From: Rudanella lutea DSM 19387
Lineage (GTDB): Bacteria; Bacteroidota; Bacteroidia; Cytophagales; Spirosomataceae
Direction of reading: 5' to 3'
Assembly (NCBI RefSeq): GCF_000383955.1
Contig: NZ_KB913013.1
Coordinates: 787,694 to 851,693 of the forward strand
DNA: 64,000 nucleotides
This document shows positions 28,893-37,328 of the stretch, one piece after another. Position numbers and translations under genes: made by a program. Under the pieces are notes generated by a model. It was not told the DNA's origin. It worked only from the letters and a program-made list of their open reading frames with translations, and searched no databases. Position 1 is the stretch's first letter. Each line of letters starts with the position of its first letter.

Positions 28893-29720
28893 ATGTTCCG
28901 TAAACTTCTCCTTTTCTGCTGCCTGGTTGGCTTATTTAGCTCGTTCCGGCGCGATACCCTGACGTGGGTAGCCATCGGTGACTCGATCACGTACCTCAAC
29001 GACCACCTGAACGAGACCGGCAATCGGGTTACCAAAGGGTATATGACCCGTGTAACCGAGCAATTGCCCCACGTCCAGTTTGTGAATCAGGGACATAATG
29101 GCTGGACAGCCGGGCGCATTGCCGCGCAGATTGAGACGCTAAACCTCACCAAAGCGGATCTTTACTCGGTGTTTCTGGGCACCAACGACTGGTGGGCCGG
29201 TCGGCCGCTGGGGCAGCTGAGCGATTATATAGCCAATACGGGCAACCAGACGGTGTACGGCTCCTATCGGATTATTATTGATAAGCTCAGGAGCCTCAAC
29301 CCCAACGCGCCGATCATCCTGATTACCCCCATGCAGCGTGTTGATTTTGTGTACCTGTTCAACTTTAAGAACAACGCGTTTGGCTCATACAAGCCCAAAA
29401 ACGGGCAGTCGCTCGAAGCCTTCGCACAAGCCATCGACTCTATTGGTCGCCATGAGAAACTGCCCGTGGTAGATTTGTACCACCTCAAAGGGCTGGACCA
29501 TACAAAACTGGTAAAGTTTAAGCGGCTGAAAGACCCGCAAACCGGTCAGTACCGGAACTACCGATACCCCGATTTTATTGATGTTCCGTTTAACCCGGAA
29601 ACCGATGAGTACCCCTACCCCGCCGAATCGGTGGCGCAAACGTACGATGGTCTTCATCCTTCCGACGCCGGTTACGAACGGATTGCGCGGGCACTGGTAA
29701 AGCGCATTAAACGGCTCTGA
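28893..29720 (+). CDS. SGNH/GDSL hydrolase
   Basis: A 275-residue esterase-type enzyme with an N-terminal signal-like helix (LLLFCCLVGLFSSF). SGNH blocks are visible: block I VAIGDSITYLND near residue 28, the block II Gly in VNQGHNGWTAG, block III VFLGTNDWW, and block V DGLHPSDAGYERIA carrying the Asp-His pair near the C-terminus. It probably deacylates a glycan or lipid outside the cytoplasm. It lies just downstream of the surface protein gene on the same strand. Confidence 0.9.
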   Translation: MFRKLLLFCCLVGLFSSFRRDTLTWVAIGDSITYLNDHLNETGNRVTKGYMTRVTEQLPHVQFVNQGHNGWTAGRIAAQIETLNLTKADLYSVFLGTNDWWAGRPLGQLSDYIANTGNQTVYGSYRIIIDKLRSLNPNAPIILITPMQRVDFVYLFNFKNNAFGSYKPKNGQSLEAFAQAIDSIGRHEKLPVVDLYHLKGLDHTKLVKFKRLKDPQTGQYRNYRYPDFIDVPFNPETDEYPYPAESVAQTYDGLHPSDAGYERIARALVKRIKRL

Positions 29721-29725
29721 AGGGG

Positions 29726-29828
29726 TTTTTGGTTTTTAGTTTCTGGTTTTTGGTTTTTGGCTTGTCGTTTCTGGTCAATCAACTAAAAATGATAAACCAG
29801 AAACCAAAAACGATAAACCACAAACCAC
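29726..29828. repeat. Low-complexity GGTTTTTGG/CCAAAAACC intergenic palindrome
   Basis: The left half is built of repeated GGTTTTTGG and GTTTCTGG words. The right half (from about 29799) carries the complements CCAGAAACC, AACCAAAAAC and AAACCACAAACC. The two halves can fold into an imperfect long hairpin between two convergent genes, so it may terminate both. Confidence 0.6.
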
Positions 29829-29838
29829 CTTTACCCGC

Positions 29839-30444
29839 CTACTTCACCGCCTTTCGGAGATGTTTGCGGGCCCGCAGCCGGAACTTCCGCCAGGACAGAG
29901 GGTCGGCAGGATACGACCGGTCGGCAGGGATATTGTTGATGAGTATGGCCGTCAGAAGCAAAATACCAACGCCCGTGAGCACGGGCGAGAGAGCGTAGGC
30001 AAAGCCAAGGCTTTTGATTTTTTCGGAGCCAATATTAGCAATCAGCGCCGTGGCACCACCGGGCGGATGCATGGTCTTGGTGATTTGCATGGCGACGATC
30101 GACAAAGACACCGCCAGGGCCGACGACAACCAAAGTTGCCCCGGAAACAGCTTGTACACAGCTACCCCAATGAGCGAGGCAATCAGGTGACCACCGACCA
30201 AGTTGCGCGGCTGCGCCAGCGGGCTGTGCGCCGACCCGAAAATAAGCACGCACGAAGCACCCAAAGAGCCAATCAGAAATACATTGTCCTGTTGGGTAAA
30301 ATGCGTTTGCTGCATGAGTCCGATAGCGGCAATAGCCACAAACGCGCCCAGAAAGGTCCAGAAATGGTCGGCGGGCCGAAGCAAGGTTTGACGATAGATC
30401 ACATACCGGGCTACACGGTAATGCCGCTTCATTCGTATTCTCAT
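29839..30444 (-). CDS. HPP-family integral membrane protein
   Basis: About 200 residues, mostly membrane helices: WTFLGAFVAIAAIGLM, VFLIGSLGASCVLIFG, GHLIASLIGVAVYKLF, LALAVSLSIVAMQI-type stretches and PVLTGVGILLLTAILI. The family signature MHPPGGATALIA is present, together with SPLAQPRNLVGGH. The start is at 30444 (MRIRMKRHYRV) or 30432; the in-frame ATG at 30504 is less likely. HPP proteins have been linked to nitrite or anion transport in a few organisms; the substrate here is not known. Confidence 0.85.
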   Translation of the reverse strand: MRIRMKRHYRVARYVIYRQTLLRPADHFWTFLGAFVAIAAIGLMQQTHFTQQDNVFLIGSLGASCVLIFGSAHSPLAQPRNLVGGHLIASLIGVAVYKLFPGQLWLSSALAVSLSIVAMQITKTMHPPGGATALIANIGSEKIKSLGFAYALSPVLTGVGILLLTAILINNIPADRSYPADPLSWRKFRLRARKHLRKAVK

Positions 30445-30601
30445 TATCACAACGTTAATAACACATACTCTGTAGAACTGACCGAACAGCTCACTCGATG
30501 GCAACAGCCCAACCCGACTGATTAATTCCGAAAACGGACGTTAAAGTCAAAAACCCACCCCGAAACGGATGGGTTTCTGCCAATTGAAGCGTGTCTGTTC
30601 C

Positions 30602-31114
30602 TTACGCCCGTTGCAACGAACGGCTCCGGTTTCCGCGCAACAGGGCCACTATACCCGCCGTGACTGCTACTGTAATCAGCACCTTAGTTGCCAACCCCTG
30701 CGGGTTATGTTTCCACTCCGATTTCCAGCCTTTCTCGGCAAAAATATTGGGTACCCGCCCCTGCTTAAAATCGTCGATAATCCCCTCGACCACGTTGACG
30801 CGGTCGGCCAGCAGCAGCGGCAACCAATGGCCGTAGCTCGACTCGCTGTATTTGAAAGCGTACCGCCGAAGGGCCCCACTCAGGCCGGTTGGCGGCACGG
30901 TTGTGCCAAATACCGCCGTCAGGCCGGGGCGTTCGTTGGAGTGCAGTACCTCTTCCTGCGCTACCTGCTGGGTGGGCCGCTCCCACGAATACCCCGAATG
31001 CTCGGCATTGGTGCGTTGTTTCATGGGGTAGGTCGGATCGTTTTTCGGGTCTGCGTCGATGCCCCAGCCCTTGATATGGGCAAATTGGGGGGCTAATTCT
31101 TCCAGATTAGGCAT
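30602..31114 (-). CDS. Conserved-looking protein of unknown function with C-terminal membrane helix
   Basis: I do not recognise this family. The ATG at 31114 lies inside the last codons of the upstream alcohol dehydrogenase gene (overlap 8 bases), which suggests translational coupling. The 170-residue product starts MPNLEELAPQFAHIKGWGID. It has a polar body with SSYGHWLPLLLADRVNVVEGI, and a single membrane helix near the end (VLITVAVTAGIVALL) followed by a basic tail RGNRSRSLQRA. It is probably tail-anchored. It may work with the dehydrogenase (inference from the overlap). Confidence 0.7.
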   Translation of the reverse strand: MPNLEELAPQFAHIKGWGIDADPKNDPTYPMKQRTNAEHSGYSWERPTQQVAQEEVLHSNERPGLTAVFGTTVPPTGLSGALRRYAFKYSESSYGHWLPLLLADRVNVVEGIIDDFKQGRVPNIFAEKGWKSEWKHNPQGLATKVLITVAVTAGIVALLRGNRSRSLQRA

Positions 31115-32261
31115 TGGCTGAAGGGGGGATAAGAACCGGTTTGATACAATTGTCGAGTTTCTCGGAGAAGATGTGGTAGGCATCAGCTACATCTTCGAGC
31201 GGTACGCGGTGTGTGATGAGCGCTTTGGGATTGAGCACGCCATTCTGCACGTGTTCGATGAGCCGGGGCAACAACCGTTTTACCGAGGTCTGATTGCCGC
31301 GCATGGTCAGGCCTTTGTTCATGAAGTTACCAATCGGAATCAGATTATCGGTTGGGCCATACACCCCAACCACCGATATGATGCCCCCTTTTTTCACCGA
31401 ATTAATGGCCCAGTGCATCGCCGTTGCCGAGCCTGCCTGCAACAAGGTTTTACGGCCTGTAATGGTTTGCAGGGCGCTTCCGGCAGCCTCGGCTCCAACG
31501 GCATCGATGCACACGTCGGCCCCCATCCAGTCGGTCATTTTCTTAATGAATAATACAGGATCGTCGATCTCTTTAAAATTATAGGCCTCGCAGGGCGCAT
31601 AGTTGCGCACAAATTCGAGCCGGTACTCGTACTGATCGAACACGATAACCCGGCCGGCTCCAAACAGCCACGCACAGCGTGCAGCCATGATCCCAACCGG
31701 CCCCGCGCCAAAGACCACCACTGTATCGCCGAGCTGAATTCCGCCCATTTCGGCAGCCTGATAGCCGGTGGGCACCACGTCGGTGAGCAACACAGCATCG
31801 TCGGGGTCCATACCGGGCGGAATCACCGTTGGGCCCACATTGGCATAAGGCACCCGAACAAACTCGGCCTGCCCGCCATCGTAGCCACCCGCCGTGTGTG
31901 AGTAGCCGAAAATTCCCCCCACGGCCGTAGCTTCGGGGTTCGATTCGTGGCAGTTTCCAAACATACCCTGCTTGCAGAAGTGGCACTTTCCGCAGGCTAC
32001 GTTAAACGGTACCAGAACCTGATCGCCAACTTTGAGTTTGTGCACCTCAGGGCCTATTTCTTCGACCACACCGATAAACTCGTGCCCAAACGTGGAGCCT
32101 ACGCGCGTATCGGGCACGTTGCCATTGTACAGGTGCAGGTCGGACCCACAGATACAGGATCGCGTCACCCGAACAATCGCATCTTCGGGGTGCTTGATCT
32201 CGGGCATGGGCTTGTGATCAATACGGACCCGCCCAGGGCCCCGGTAATTCATCGCCAGCAT
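31107..32261 (-). CDS. Zinc-dependent alcohol dehydrogenase (MDR family, formaldehyde-dehydrogenase-like)
   Basis: A 384-residue cytoplasmic oxidoreductase. Catalytic zinc site: C38 region ICGSDLHLYNG, GHEFIGVVEEIG, and the later Asp/Glu ligands. Structural zinc: four Cys in ACGKCHFCKQGMFGNC. The NAD(P)-binding Rossmann motif is VVVFGAGPVGIMA. The family converts alcohols (possibly S-hydroxymethyl adducts) to aldehydes or acids with NAD. It overlaps the downstream gene at 30602-31114. The exact substrate is uncertain. Confidence 0.9.
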   Translation of the reverse strand: MLAMNYRGPGRVRIDHKPMPEIKHPEDAIVRVTRSCICGSDLHLYNGNVPDTRVGSTFGHEFIGVVEEIGPEVHKLKVGDQVLVPFNVACGKCHFCKQGMFGNCHESNPEATAVGGIFGYSHTAGGYDGGQAEFVRVPYANVGPTVIPPGMDPDDAVLLTDVVPTGYQAAEMGGIQLGDTVVVFGAGPVGIMAARCAWLFGAGRVIVFDQYEYRLEFVRNYAPCEAYNFKEIDDPVLFIKKMTDWMGADVCIDAVGAEAAGSALQTITGRKTLLQAGSATAMHWAINSVKKGGIISVVGVYGPTDNLIPIGNFMNKGLTMRGNQTSVKRLLPRLIEHVQNGVLNPKALITHRVPLEDVADAYHIFSEKLDNCIKPVLIPPSANA

Positions 32262-32308
32262 AGTATTCGGTTTACGTTGTTTATTGTTCTTGAATTTTTA
32301 CCCCCTTA

Positions 32309-32333
32309 CCCTCTCCTGTTTTTCAGGAGGGGG
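32309..32333. repeat. C/G-rich intergenic hairpin, copy 1
   Basis: Arms 32309-32318 and 32324-32333 pair at 9 of 10 positions around TTTTT, ending CAGGAGGGGG. The same end word recurs at 32414. Probably a terminator-like dispersed repeat. Confidence 0.6.
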
Positions 32334-32398
32334 AATCTTACAAGCCAAATTATGAGCCTTTTACCAGCTCGCTAATGGCTCGAAGTAGACGTTTCATT

Positions 32399-32423
32399 CC
32401 CCATCCTGCTTTTCAGGAGGGGG
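32399..32423. repeat. C/G-rich intergenic hairpin, copy 2
   Basis: Arms 32399-32408 and 32414-32423 pair at 9 of 10 positions. It shares TTTCAGGAGGGGG with the copy 90 bases upstream and lies just after the stop of the lipoprotein gene at 32458 (minus strand). Confidence 0.6.
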
Positions 32424-32457
32424 GTTAGGGGATGGTCGGCAGGGCCGCTCCTTAGCC

Positions 32458-33255
32458 TCAGGCTTCTTTGTTGTTCAATCGGCCCAGTATGGCGGTAGCC
32501 AGATTCACGGCACCCTCGCGAGCCACGCGCTCGTTCATCCGAACAGGGGCCGTTACGTGCATGATATGATTGAGGTAGAGCACGTGCAGGGTACGCTTAC
32601 GCGGCTCCCAAATGGCTTTGTCGCCCACGCCGTTGAGTGCCACCCCTGTGGGCGTATTCTGAGCTGGGGTTACGAGTTTTGTCATGGCGGGAGTCAGGTT
32701 AGGCGACGGGTGATTCGAGGAATCGTTATCCGCTGACGCGTCGCCTACCCCCCCACCCGGCCGAATACCGGATTCGGGCCGTTCGGCGGCTGTACCCTCC
32801 GGATTTGGGCCGTGGTACGAACCCTCTTTCACACCGAGCGTCAGGGCAGCAGAGTCGCGTTCGGCCACACGTTGGGGCTGAAATAACCGGTCAAACGCGT
32901 ATTCCGACTGAAACGTAGACTCGTAAGGCGAGTCTTTCTCAAACGAAAAAGTCACTTTTTCGCCCCCCCAGCGCACCTCGCAGCCGTTGAGCATATCGTA
33001 CTTTTCGAGTTCGACCGATTCGCCCAGTTTAAAGAGGTTACGAACAAACTCAACCGGCAGGTAATTGCACCGTTGGTCGTAGTTGTAGTCGGTGCTCAGG
33101 AGCCAAACCCCCGAGACCTCACGGGCCTCGTGCGGATCGCCCGTGCCCGCGGCATCATTGGCCGCATCGGTCGTGGTGCTTTGATCACCGAAAAAACAGG
33201 CACTAAGCCCGCACAGGGGCAAAATACAAAGCAGAATCAGGCGTGTTCGTTTCAT
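32458..33255 (-). CDS. Lipoprotein of unknown function
   Basis: A 265-residue predicted lipoprotein: signal peptide with lipobox LSAC, then FFGDQSTTTDAANDAAG as a flexible linker. The mature part has a beta-like opening (VSGVWLLSTDYNYDQRC), a Gly/Asn/Pro/Ser-rich middle (GGGVGDASADNDSSNHPSPN) and a C-terminal block (TLHVLYLNHIMHVTAPVRMNE). I do not recognise a family. The upstream gene at 33262 ends six bases before its start, so they are probably cotranscribed. Confidence 0.7.
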   Translation of the reverse strand: MKRTRLILLCILPLCGLSACFFGDQSTTTDAANDAAGTGDPHEAREVSGVWLLSTDYNYDQRCNYLPVEFVRNLFKLGESVELEKYDMLNGCEVRWGGEKVTFSFEKDSPYESTFQSEYAFDRLFQPQRVAERDSAALTLGVKEGSYHGPNPEGTAAERPESGIRPGGGVGDASADNDSSNHPSPNLTPAMTKLVTPAQNTPTGVALNGVGDKAIWEPRKRTLHVLYLNHIMHVTAPVRMNERVAREGAVNLATAILGRLNNKEA

Positions 33256-33261
33256 AGCAGA

Positions 33262-33567
33262 TTAGTCTTCGTCGTGATACGGAGTGCCAGTCGTTACGGC
33301 TCCTCCACTTGTCCAGAGACCACCCCCCTGTTGGGCGGGGGCTTTGCTGTTTTCGCCACTCGGTCCGGGTTGGTCGGCTTCCGTTTCGGAGTTATAATCC
33401 GGGGCGTGACTCCCCGTGTACGGCGTTTCGCCCGGGCTGCTGGTCACGGGCGCATCGTGGGTACGGGTTTGATTGAGACCGGCACTATTTTCGGGCGAGT
33501 ACACCGGGACCGGTTGGTCGGCGGCATCGCTATCGGGCGACCGCCAGAGCCGGGGTTGCATAGTCAT
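33262..33567 (-). CDS. Small hydrophilic protein of unknown function
   Basis: A 101-residue frame starting MTMQPRLWRSPDSDA (a start at 33642 would add 25 residues). It is polar and rich in Pro, Ser, Thr, Gly and Asp, without a signal peptide or membrane helix, and is probably disordered. It stops six bases before the lipoprotein gene on the same strand, which is the main support for its being real. No family recognised. Confidence 0.5.
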   Translation of the reverse strand: MTMQPRLWRSPDSDAADQPVPVYSPENSAGLNQTRTHDAPVTSSPGETPYTGSHAPDYNSETEADQPGPSGENSKAPAQQGGGLWTSGGAVTTGTPYHDED

Positions 33568-33822
33568 ACAGGTGTTTTTCAGGTTGGTTGAGTAAACGTT
33601 ATCCTCTCGGCGCTGATGTGAGCGGGCCGATACAGTTTCCAACCCGAAACCGCGCGAAGTACGACCCGCTACTTCGCCAGAAGTAAGGGAACGGCCCCAA
33701 CGGACCGTTTCCTATATTTAGCAACAGCGAAGCAGGGTGCGGGCGTTGTATTAATGAGCCTGTTTGCCCGACCCGACGGTTCTGGCAATATACTGGCCAA
33801 AACTTCACTCAACCTATTCGTT

Positions 33823-34071
33823 ATGGAAACCCAGATCCCATTGATGTATCTGCTGCCTTTGCTTTTGCTGGCGGCCATTTTGCTTACCTACATCACCCAC
33901 GACCCCATGCGTCGGGCGGGCGACCTCCGCCCCGAACGGAAGCGTAAAAAAGTCCGCAGGGCCAAGATGCGCCCCCACCCACAGCAGCCTTATCTGCTCG
34001 AAAACGGTACGGTCATTCTGGCTTCGGAACGCCCCCGACCTGCTCATGCCCCAGAACCGTTTTCTCACTAG
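33823..34071 (+). CDS. Small single-pass membrane protein
   Basis: An 82-residue protein, start at 33823 (METQIPLMYLLP). One membrane helix at about residues 6-22 (LMYLLPLLLLAAILLTYI) is followed by a strongly basic stretch (RPERKRKKVRRAKMRP) and a short tail. It is probably inserted with the basic part in the cytoplasm. An ATG at 33754 is in frame but would bury the helix. Function unknown. A shadow frame runs on the other strand. Confidence 0.6.
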   Translation: METQIPLMYLLPLLLLAAILLTYITHDPMRRAGDLRPERKRKKVRRAKMRPHPQQPYLLENGTVILASERPRPAHAPEPFSH

Positions 34072-34155
34072 TTACAGCCCGAAGGCAGACTCATCCGGCG
34101 AATTGGGACTTTACAAAGAGTTGTCGACTGGCAACGGCATAAACCAATTCAACGC

Positions 34156-34584
34156 ATGAAAAAGGTAATCATGGCCGCAGCACTGCTTATGGCAGTAGCC
34201 GCCACCAACGCAAACGCGCAGGCGAACAACGGAGCCGCTTCGGGGGGCTCGACCCGGCAATCGGGCTCCGGTACCAGCAGCCAATCATCGGGTAGCAGCA
34301 CCCGCCAGTCCAGCTCCGGTGCCACTTCGGGAGGCAACACCGGGCAAACCAACAACGCCAATGTGGGTACGGGTACTACAGGCGGCACCACGGGCGGCAC
34401 TGACGTACGCAGTCAGTCGGGCAGCACATCGGGGCAAGGCCAGATGAATCGCCGGAGTCAAACGACCAAGACACGCCGAACCAACACCAAAGCCACCAAC
34501 AACGGCAACAGCGGCTCAGGAACGGGTAGCTCAGGCTCAGGCAACAGTAACACTACGTCAGGCTCACGCACGGGCAATCAGTAA
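34156..34584 (+). CDS. Secreted Ser/Gly/Thr/Asn-rich low-complexity protein
   Basis: A 142-residue exported protein. The signal peptide MKKVIMAAALLMAVAATNANAQ is clear. The rest is almost entirely S, G, T, N and Q with scattered R and K (GSGTSSQSSGSSTRQSSSG; later TKTRRTNTKATNNGNSG), so it is probably unstructured and extracellular. It ends 20 bases before the manganese catalase gene on the same strand, suggesting cotranscription. No family recognised; a matrix or desiccation role would be speculation. Confidence 0.7.
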   Translation: MKKVIMAAALLMAVAATNANAQANNGAASGGSTRQSGSGTSSQSSGSSTRQSSSGATSGGNTGQTNNANVGTGTTGGTTGGTDVRSQSGSTSGQGQMNRRSQTTKTRRTNTKATNNGNSGSGTGSSGSGNSNTTSGSRTGNQ

Positions 34585-34604
34585 CCTTTTTAACCGACGT
34601 AAGC

Positions 34605-35471
34605 ATGTTCTATCACGATAAGAAACTCCAGTACAAAGTACGGGTCGACAAACCGAACCCGCAGTTTGCCCGCGCCTTGCAACAGGCCATCGGCGGTATT
34701 GAAGGCGAAATCCGGGTGTGTTTGCAGTACCTGTTTCAGGCCTGGAACGCACGCGGGCCGGTGCGATACCGGGATATGCTCCTCGATACCGGTACCGAAG
34801 AAATAGCCCATATCGAAATGCTGGCTACAGCTGTTTGCCTCAACCTCGAAGGTGCCTCCAGCAGTGTGATCGACACGATTGTGGGGAATGACCCACTCAT
34901 GGAGAAAATTGTGGGCGGGGGCGACCCACGCCACTACCTGTCGGGTGGTTTGGGGGCTTTGGCCTCCGATGCCAACGGGGTGCCGTTCAACGGCTCGTGG
35001 GTGGTGAGTTCGGGCAATATGGCGTCGGATATGCTCGCCAACGTAACGGCCGAGGCCACCGGGCGCACCCTGGCCACGCGCCTGTACGAGATGACCGACG
35101 ATGCGGGCATGAAAGATATGCTGGCGTTTCTGATCGCCCGCGACACCATGCACCAGCAGCAGTGGCTGGCCGTACTGGAAGAGCTTGGACAAGGCAACCT
35201 ATATAAAGTGCTGCCCATTCCGAACAGCTTCCCGCAGGCGCAGGAAGTGCAGGAGTTCAGCTATGCGTTTGTAAACACCAACATCGACCCCGAGCAACCG
35301 TCGGCTGGTACCAACCGGCGCTGGACCCACGGTCCCTCGCTCGATGGGCGCGGCACGTTCCGCGAAATAAAGGCGCAACCACTCGGACAGGAGCCCCAGT
35401 TGGCCCCACCGATCCCGCAGGGGCACGCCCAAACCGAACAGATGCAGGGTTCGGGGCACGAAAAAGCTTAG
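34605..35471 (+). CDS. Manganese (non-haem) catalase
   Basis: A 288-residue ferritin-like enzyme that splits hydrogen peroxide at a di-manganese site in the cytoplasm. All five expected ligands are present at near-canonical positions: E35 (EGEIRVCLQY), E66 and H69 (TEEIAHIEM), E150 (NVTAEATGR) and H183 (ARDTMHQQQW). The C-terminus is a polar tail rich in Gln and Pro. A 19-bp hairpin follows. Neighbouring secreted and membrane proteins may belong to the same stress response (inference). Confidence 0.95.
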   Translation: MFYHDKKLQYKVRVDKPNPQFARALQQAIGGIEGEIRVCLQYLFQAWNARGPVRYRDMLLDTGTEEIAHIEMLATAVCLNLEGASSSVIDTIVGNDPLMEKIVGGGDPRHYLSGGLGALASDANGVPFNGSWVVSSGNMASDMLANVTAEATGRTLATRLYEMTDDAGMKDMLAFLIARDTMHQQQWLAVLEELGQGNLYKVLPIPNSFPQAQEVQEFSYAFVNTNIDPEQPSAGTNRRWTHGPSLDGRGTFREIKAQPLGQEPQLAPPIPQGHAQTEQMQGSGHEKA

Positions 35472-35492
35472 AGTTCCGGTACCTACTTTCCT

Positions 35493-35541
35493 GGCTACAA
35501 GCCCAACGCGATACAGTCGCGTTGGGCTTGTAGCCGCTTTT
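35493..35541 (+). terminator. Strong intrinsic terminator after the catalase gene
   Basis: A 19-base arm (35493-35511) pairs perfectly with 35517-35535 around TACAG, then GCTTTTTCG follows. Confidence 0.9.
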
Positions 35542-35605
35542 TCGTAAACTCATCTCTATTTCTGGCAAAGCCGGCTTGTACCACCGATACCTTTTTGTTC
35601 TCCCC

Positions 35606-36412
35606 ATGAATTCGATACGCGCTACCACCTGGAGCCAGCTCATGGAGCTACTCTATGAAGATGCCTGGATGCCATCGCTCCGCCGGTTCAGGCCCCCCTT
35701 TGCATTCCGGGGCCTACCCGACGAGTCGTTTGTGCTCGACACCTCGCTCATGCGTATGGGGCAAGACTGCGCCCGCATTGAGGGGCACCTGCTACGGAAT
35801 TTCAAAAAATACGCCCTGCGCGATGTAGTTGAACGCGACTCGCTCTGGTACTGGCTCTCAGTGGCCCAGCACCACGGGCTGCCCACCCGCCTGATGGACT
35901 GGACCTTTTCACCCTACGTGGCCCTTCATTTCGTTACGGCCAATACCGAGCGCTACCATTCCGATGGCATTATCTGGTGCCTTGACTACAAAAAAGTGCA
36001 TAGCTACCTCCCGGCCGCCCTGAGTGGATTGCTCGAAGACGAAGGAGCCGATGTGTTTACAATCGATATGCTCAGTCCAATTCATTCGCTGCGGGAGTTC
36101 GACGCCCGTAGTGAGCACCCCTTTGCCCTGTTTTTTGAGCCACCCTCTATCGACGACCGGATTGTAAACCAGTACGCCCTGTTCTCGGTCATTTCGAACC
36201 CGACGATCAGCATGAAAAGCTGGCTCGAACAACGGCCCGATGTGTACCGGAAGATTACCGTGGCCAACGAGTTGAAGTGGGAAATCCGGGATAAACTCGA
36301 TCAGGCCAACATCAACGAACGGGTGCTTTTCCCCGGACTCGATGGTCTCAGTCGGTGGTTGCGTCGACAATACGTACAACCCATACTCCCCAACCCGCCT
36401 ACCCAGGCATAG
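35606..36412 (+). CDS. FRG-domain protein
   Basis: A 268-residue cytoplasmic protein, start at 35606 (MNSIRATTWSQLMELL). The FRG domain is recognised by FAFRGLPDESF near residue 31 and AQHHGLPTRLMDWTFSPYVALHF near residue 92, the two conserved blocks that name the family. There is no signal peptide. FRG domains are found alone or with toxin- and defence-related domains; their biochemical activity is not settled. No antitoxin-like partner is adjacent. Confidence 0.88.
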   Translation: MNSIRATTWSQLMELLYEDAWMPSLRRFRPPFAFRGLPDESFVLDTSLMRMGQDCARIEGHLLRNFKKYALRDVVERDSLWYWLSVAQHHGLPTRLMDWTFSPYVALHFVTANTERYHSDGIIWCLDYKKVHSYLPAALSGLLEDEGADVFTIDMLSPIHSLREFDARSEHPFALFFEPPSIDDRIVNQYALFSVISNPTISMKSWLEQRPDVYRKITVANELKWEIRDKLDQANINERVLFPGLDGLSRWLRRQYVQPILPNPPTQA

Positions 36413-36470
36413 TTGACGCATCTGGCGGCAAGTCCCATTATTAATTTCACTTGAGCAGCGTACAAACAAA

Positions 36471-36504
36471 AGAGAGTGACCACCATCCGGGTCACTCTCT
36501 AAAA
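36471..36504 (+). terminator. Terminator after the FRG gene
   Basis: AGAGAGTGAC (36471-36480) pairs perfectly with GTCACTCTCT (36491-36500) around a 10-base loop; AAAA flanks it, so it may act on the convergent strand as well. Confidence 0.7.
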
Positions 36505-36677
36505 TCGCCTTGATTGCTGTATTAGGCCTGAACACCCACACTCGGATATGCTCACCTCGTTTTGCGGACAGGGTCGGCCTACCCGAAGTCTTGCACTCCG
36601 GACTACCTACTCCCCAATACGGAGGCCATCTCGGCCCTGTTGCAGCCAATGCGAAAAATTAACAAATCGGGAGCGGT

Positions 36678-37082
36678 TTACTTTGGCTTTCCTGCCTCTA
36701 CCGGTCGCAGGGTACCCCGCGCCAGCGGTTCAGGTTTCGATTTGGGTGTACTGTACCGCAGTAGGGTCGCTATCGGATACGCCGATTTTGGCGGACGGGT
36801 AATCACCAGCTGGTACGACAGTGTCCCGATGACGAGGTTGTAGTACGTCATATTCCCACCCGACTCCTGCGCGAGGCCCCAGTTGGCCACGGGCTCTCTG
36901 GCCAGTTGGGCTTCGTCTTGCTTCGACAGGGCTACAAAGGCCGTGTCGGGCATAAATTGCTTGTCGGTAATGCCTTCAATCAGCGACACAACAGCGGGTG
37001 GTGTGGTCGTGGCTGGTTTGGTTTGGGCGCGGGCCGTTATGCCAAACAGGCACAACGCGGCTAAAAGAAGTCTGCTTTTCAT
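36678..37082 (-). CDS. Small secreted protein of unknown function
   Basis: A 134-residue exported protein. The start is at 37082 (MKSRLLLAALCLFGITARAQ), a clear signal peptide; an ATG at 37112 would add ten residues before it. The mature part holds VVSLIEGITDKQFMPDTAFVAL and YYNLVIGTLSYQLVITRPPKS. It ends with a basic Pro-rich tail. No family recognised. Confidence 0.7.
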   Translation of the reverse strand: MKSRLLLAALCLFGITARAQTKPATTTPPAVVSLIEGITDKQFMPDTAFVALSKQDEAQLAREPVANWGLAQESGGNMTYYNLVIGTLSYQLVITRPPKSAYPIATLLRYSTPKSKPEPLARGTLRPVEAGKPK

Positions 37083-37328
37083 CGTGTTGAGTACGTTGCA
37101 TGGTTGATGCACCTATTCTAACAACGTCATTTGGGGACCGAATGCTTATTTTTTTTGAGGATGGTGTTGCTCTAAAGTGGCCTCATCGGGTCGGTTGGCC
37201 TTGTTTTTACGAGGTCGAACAACAAGCGTATTAAAATCCGGCACAACGGAGAACAACCAGACAGAACAAGTTATTATATATATACTTGATAGATTTTATA
37301 TTAATTACTAACGTTATTTAAAACGCGC

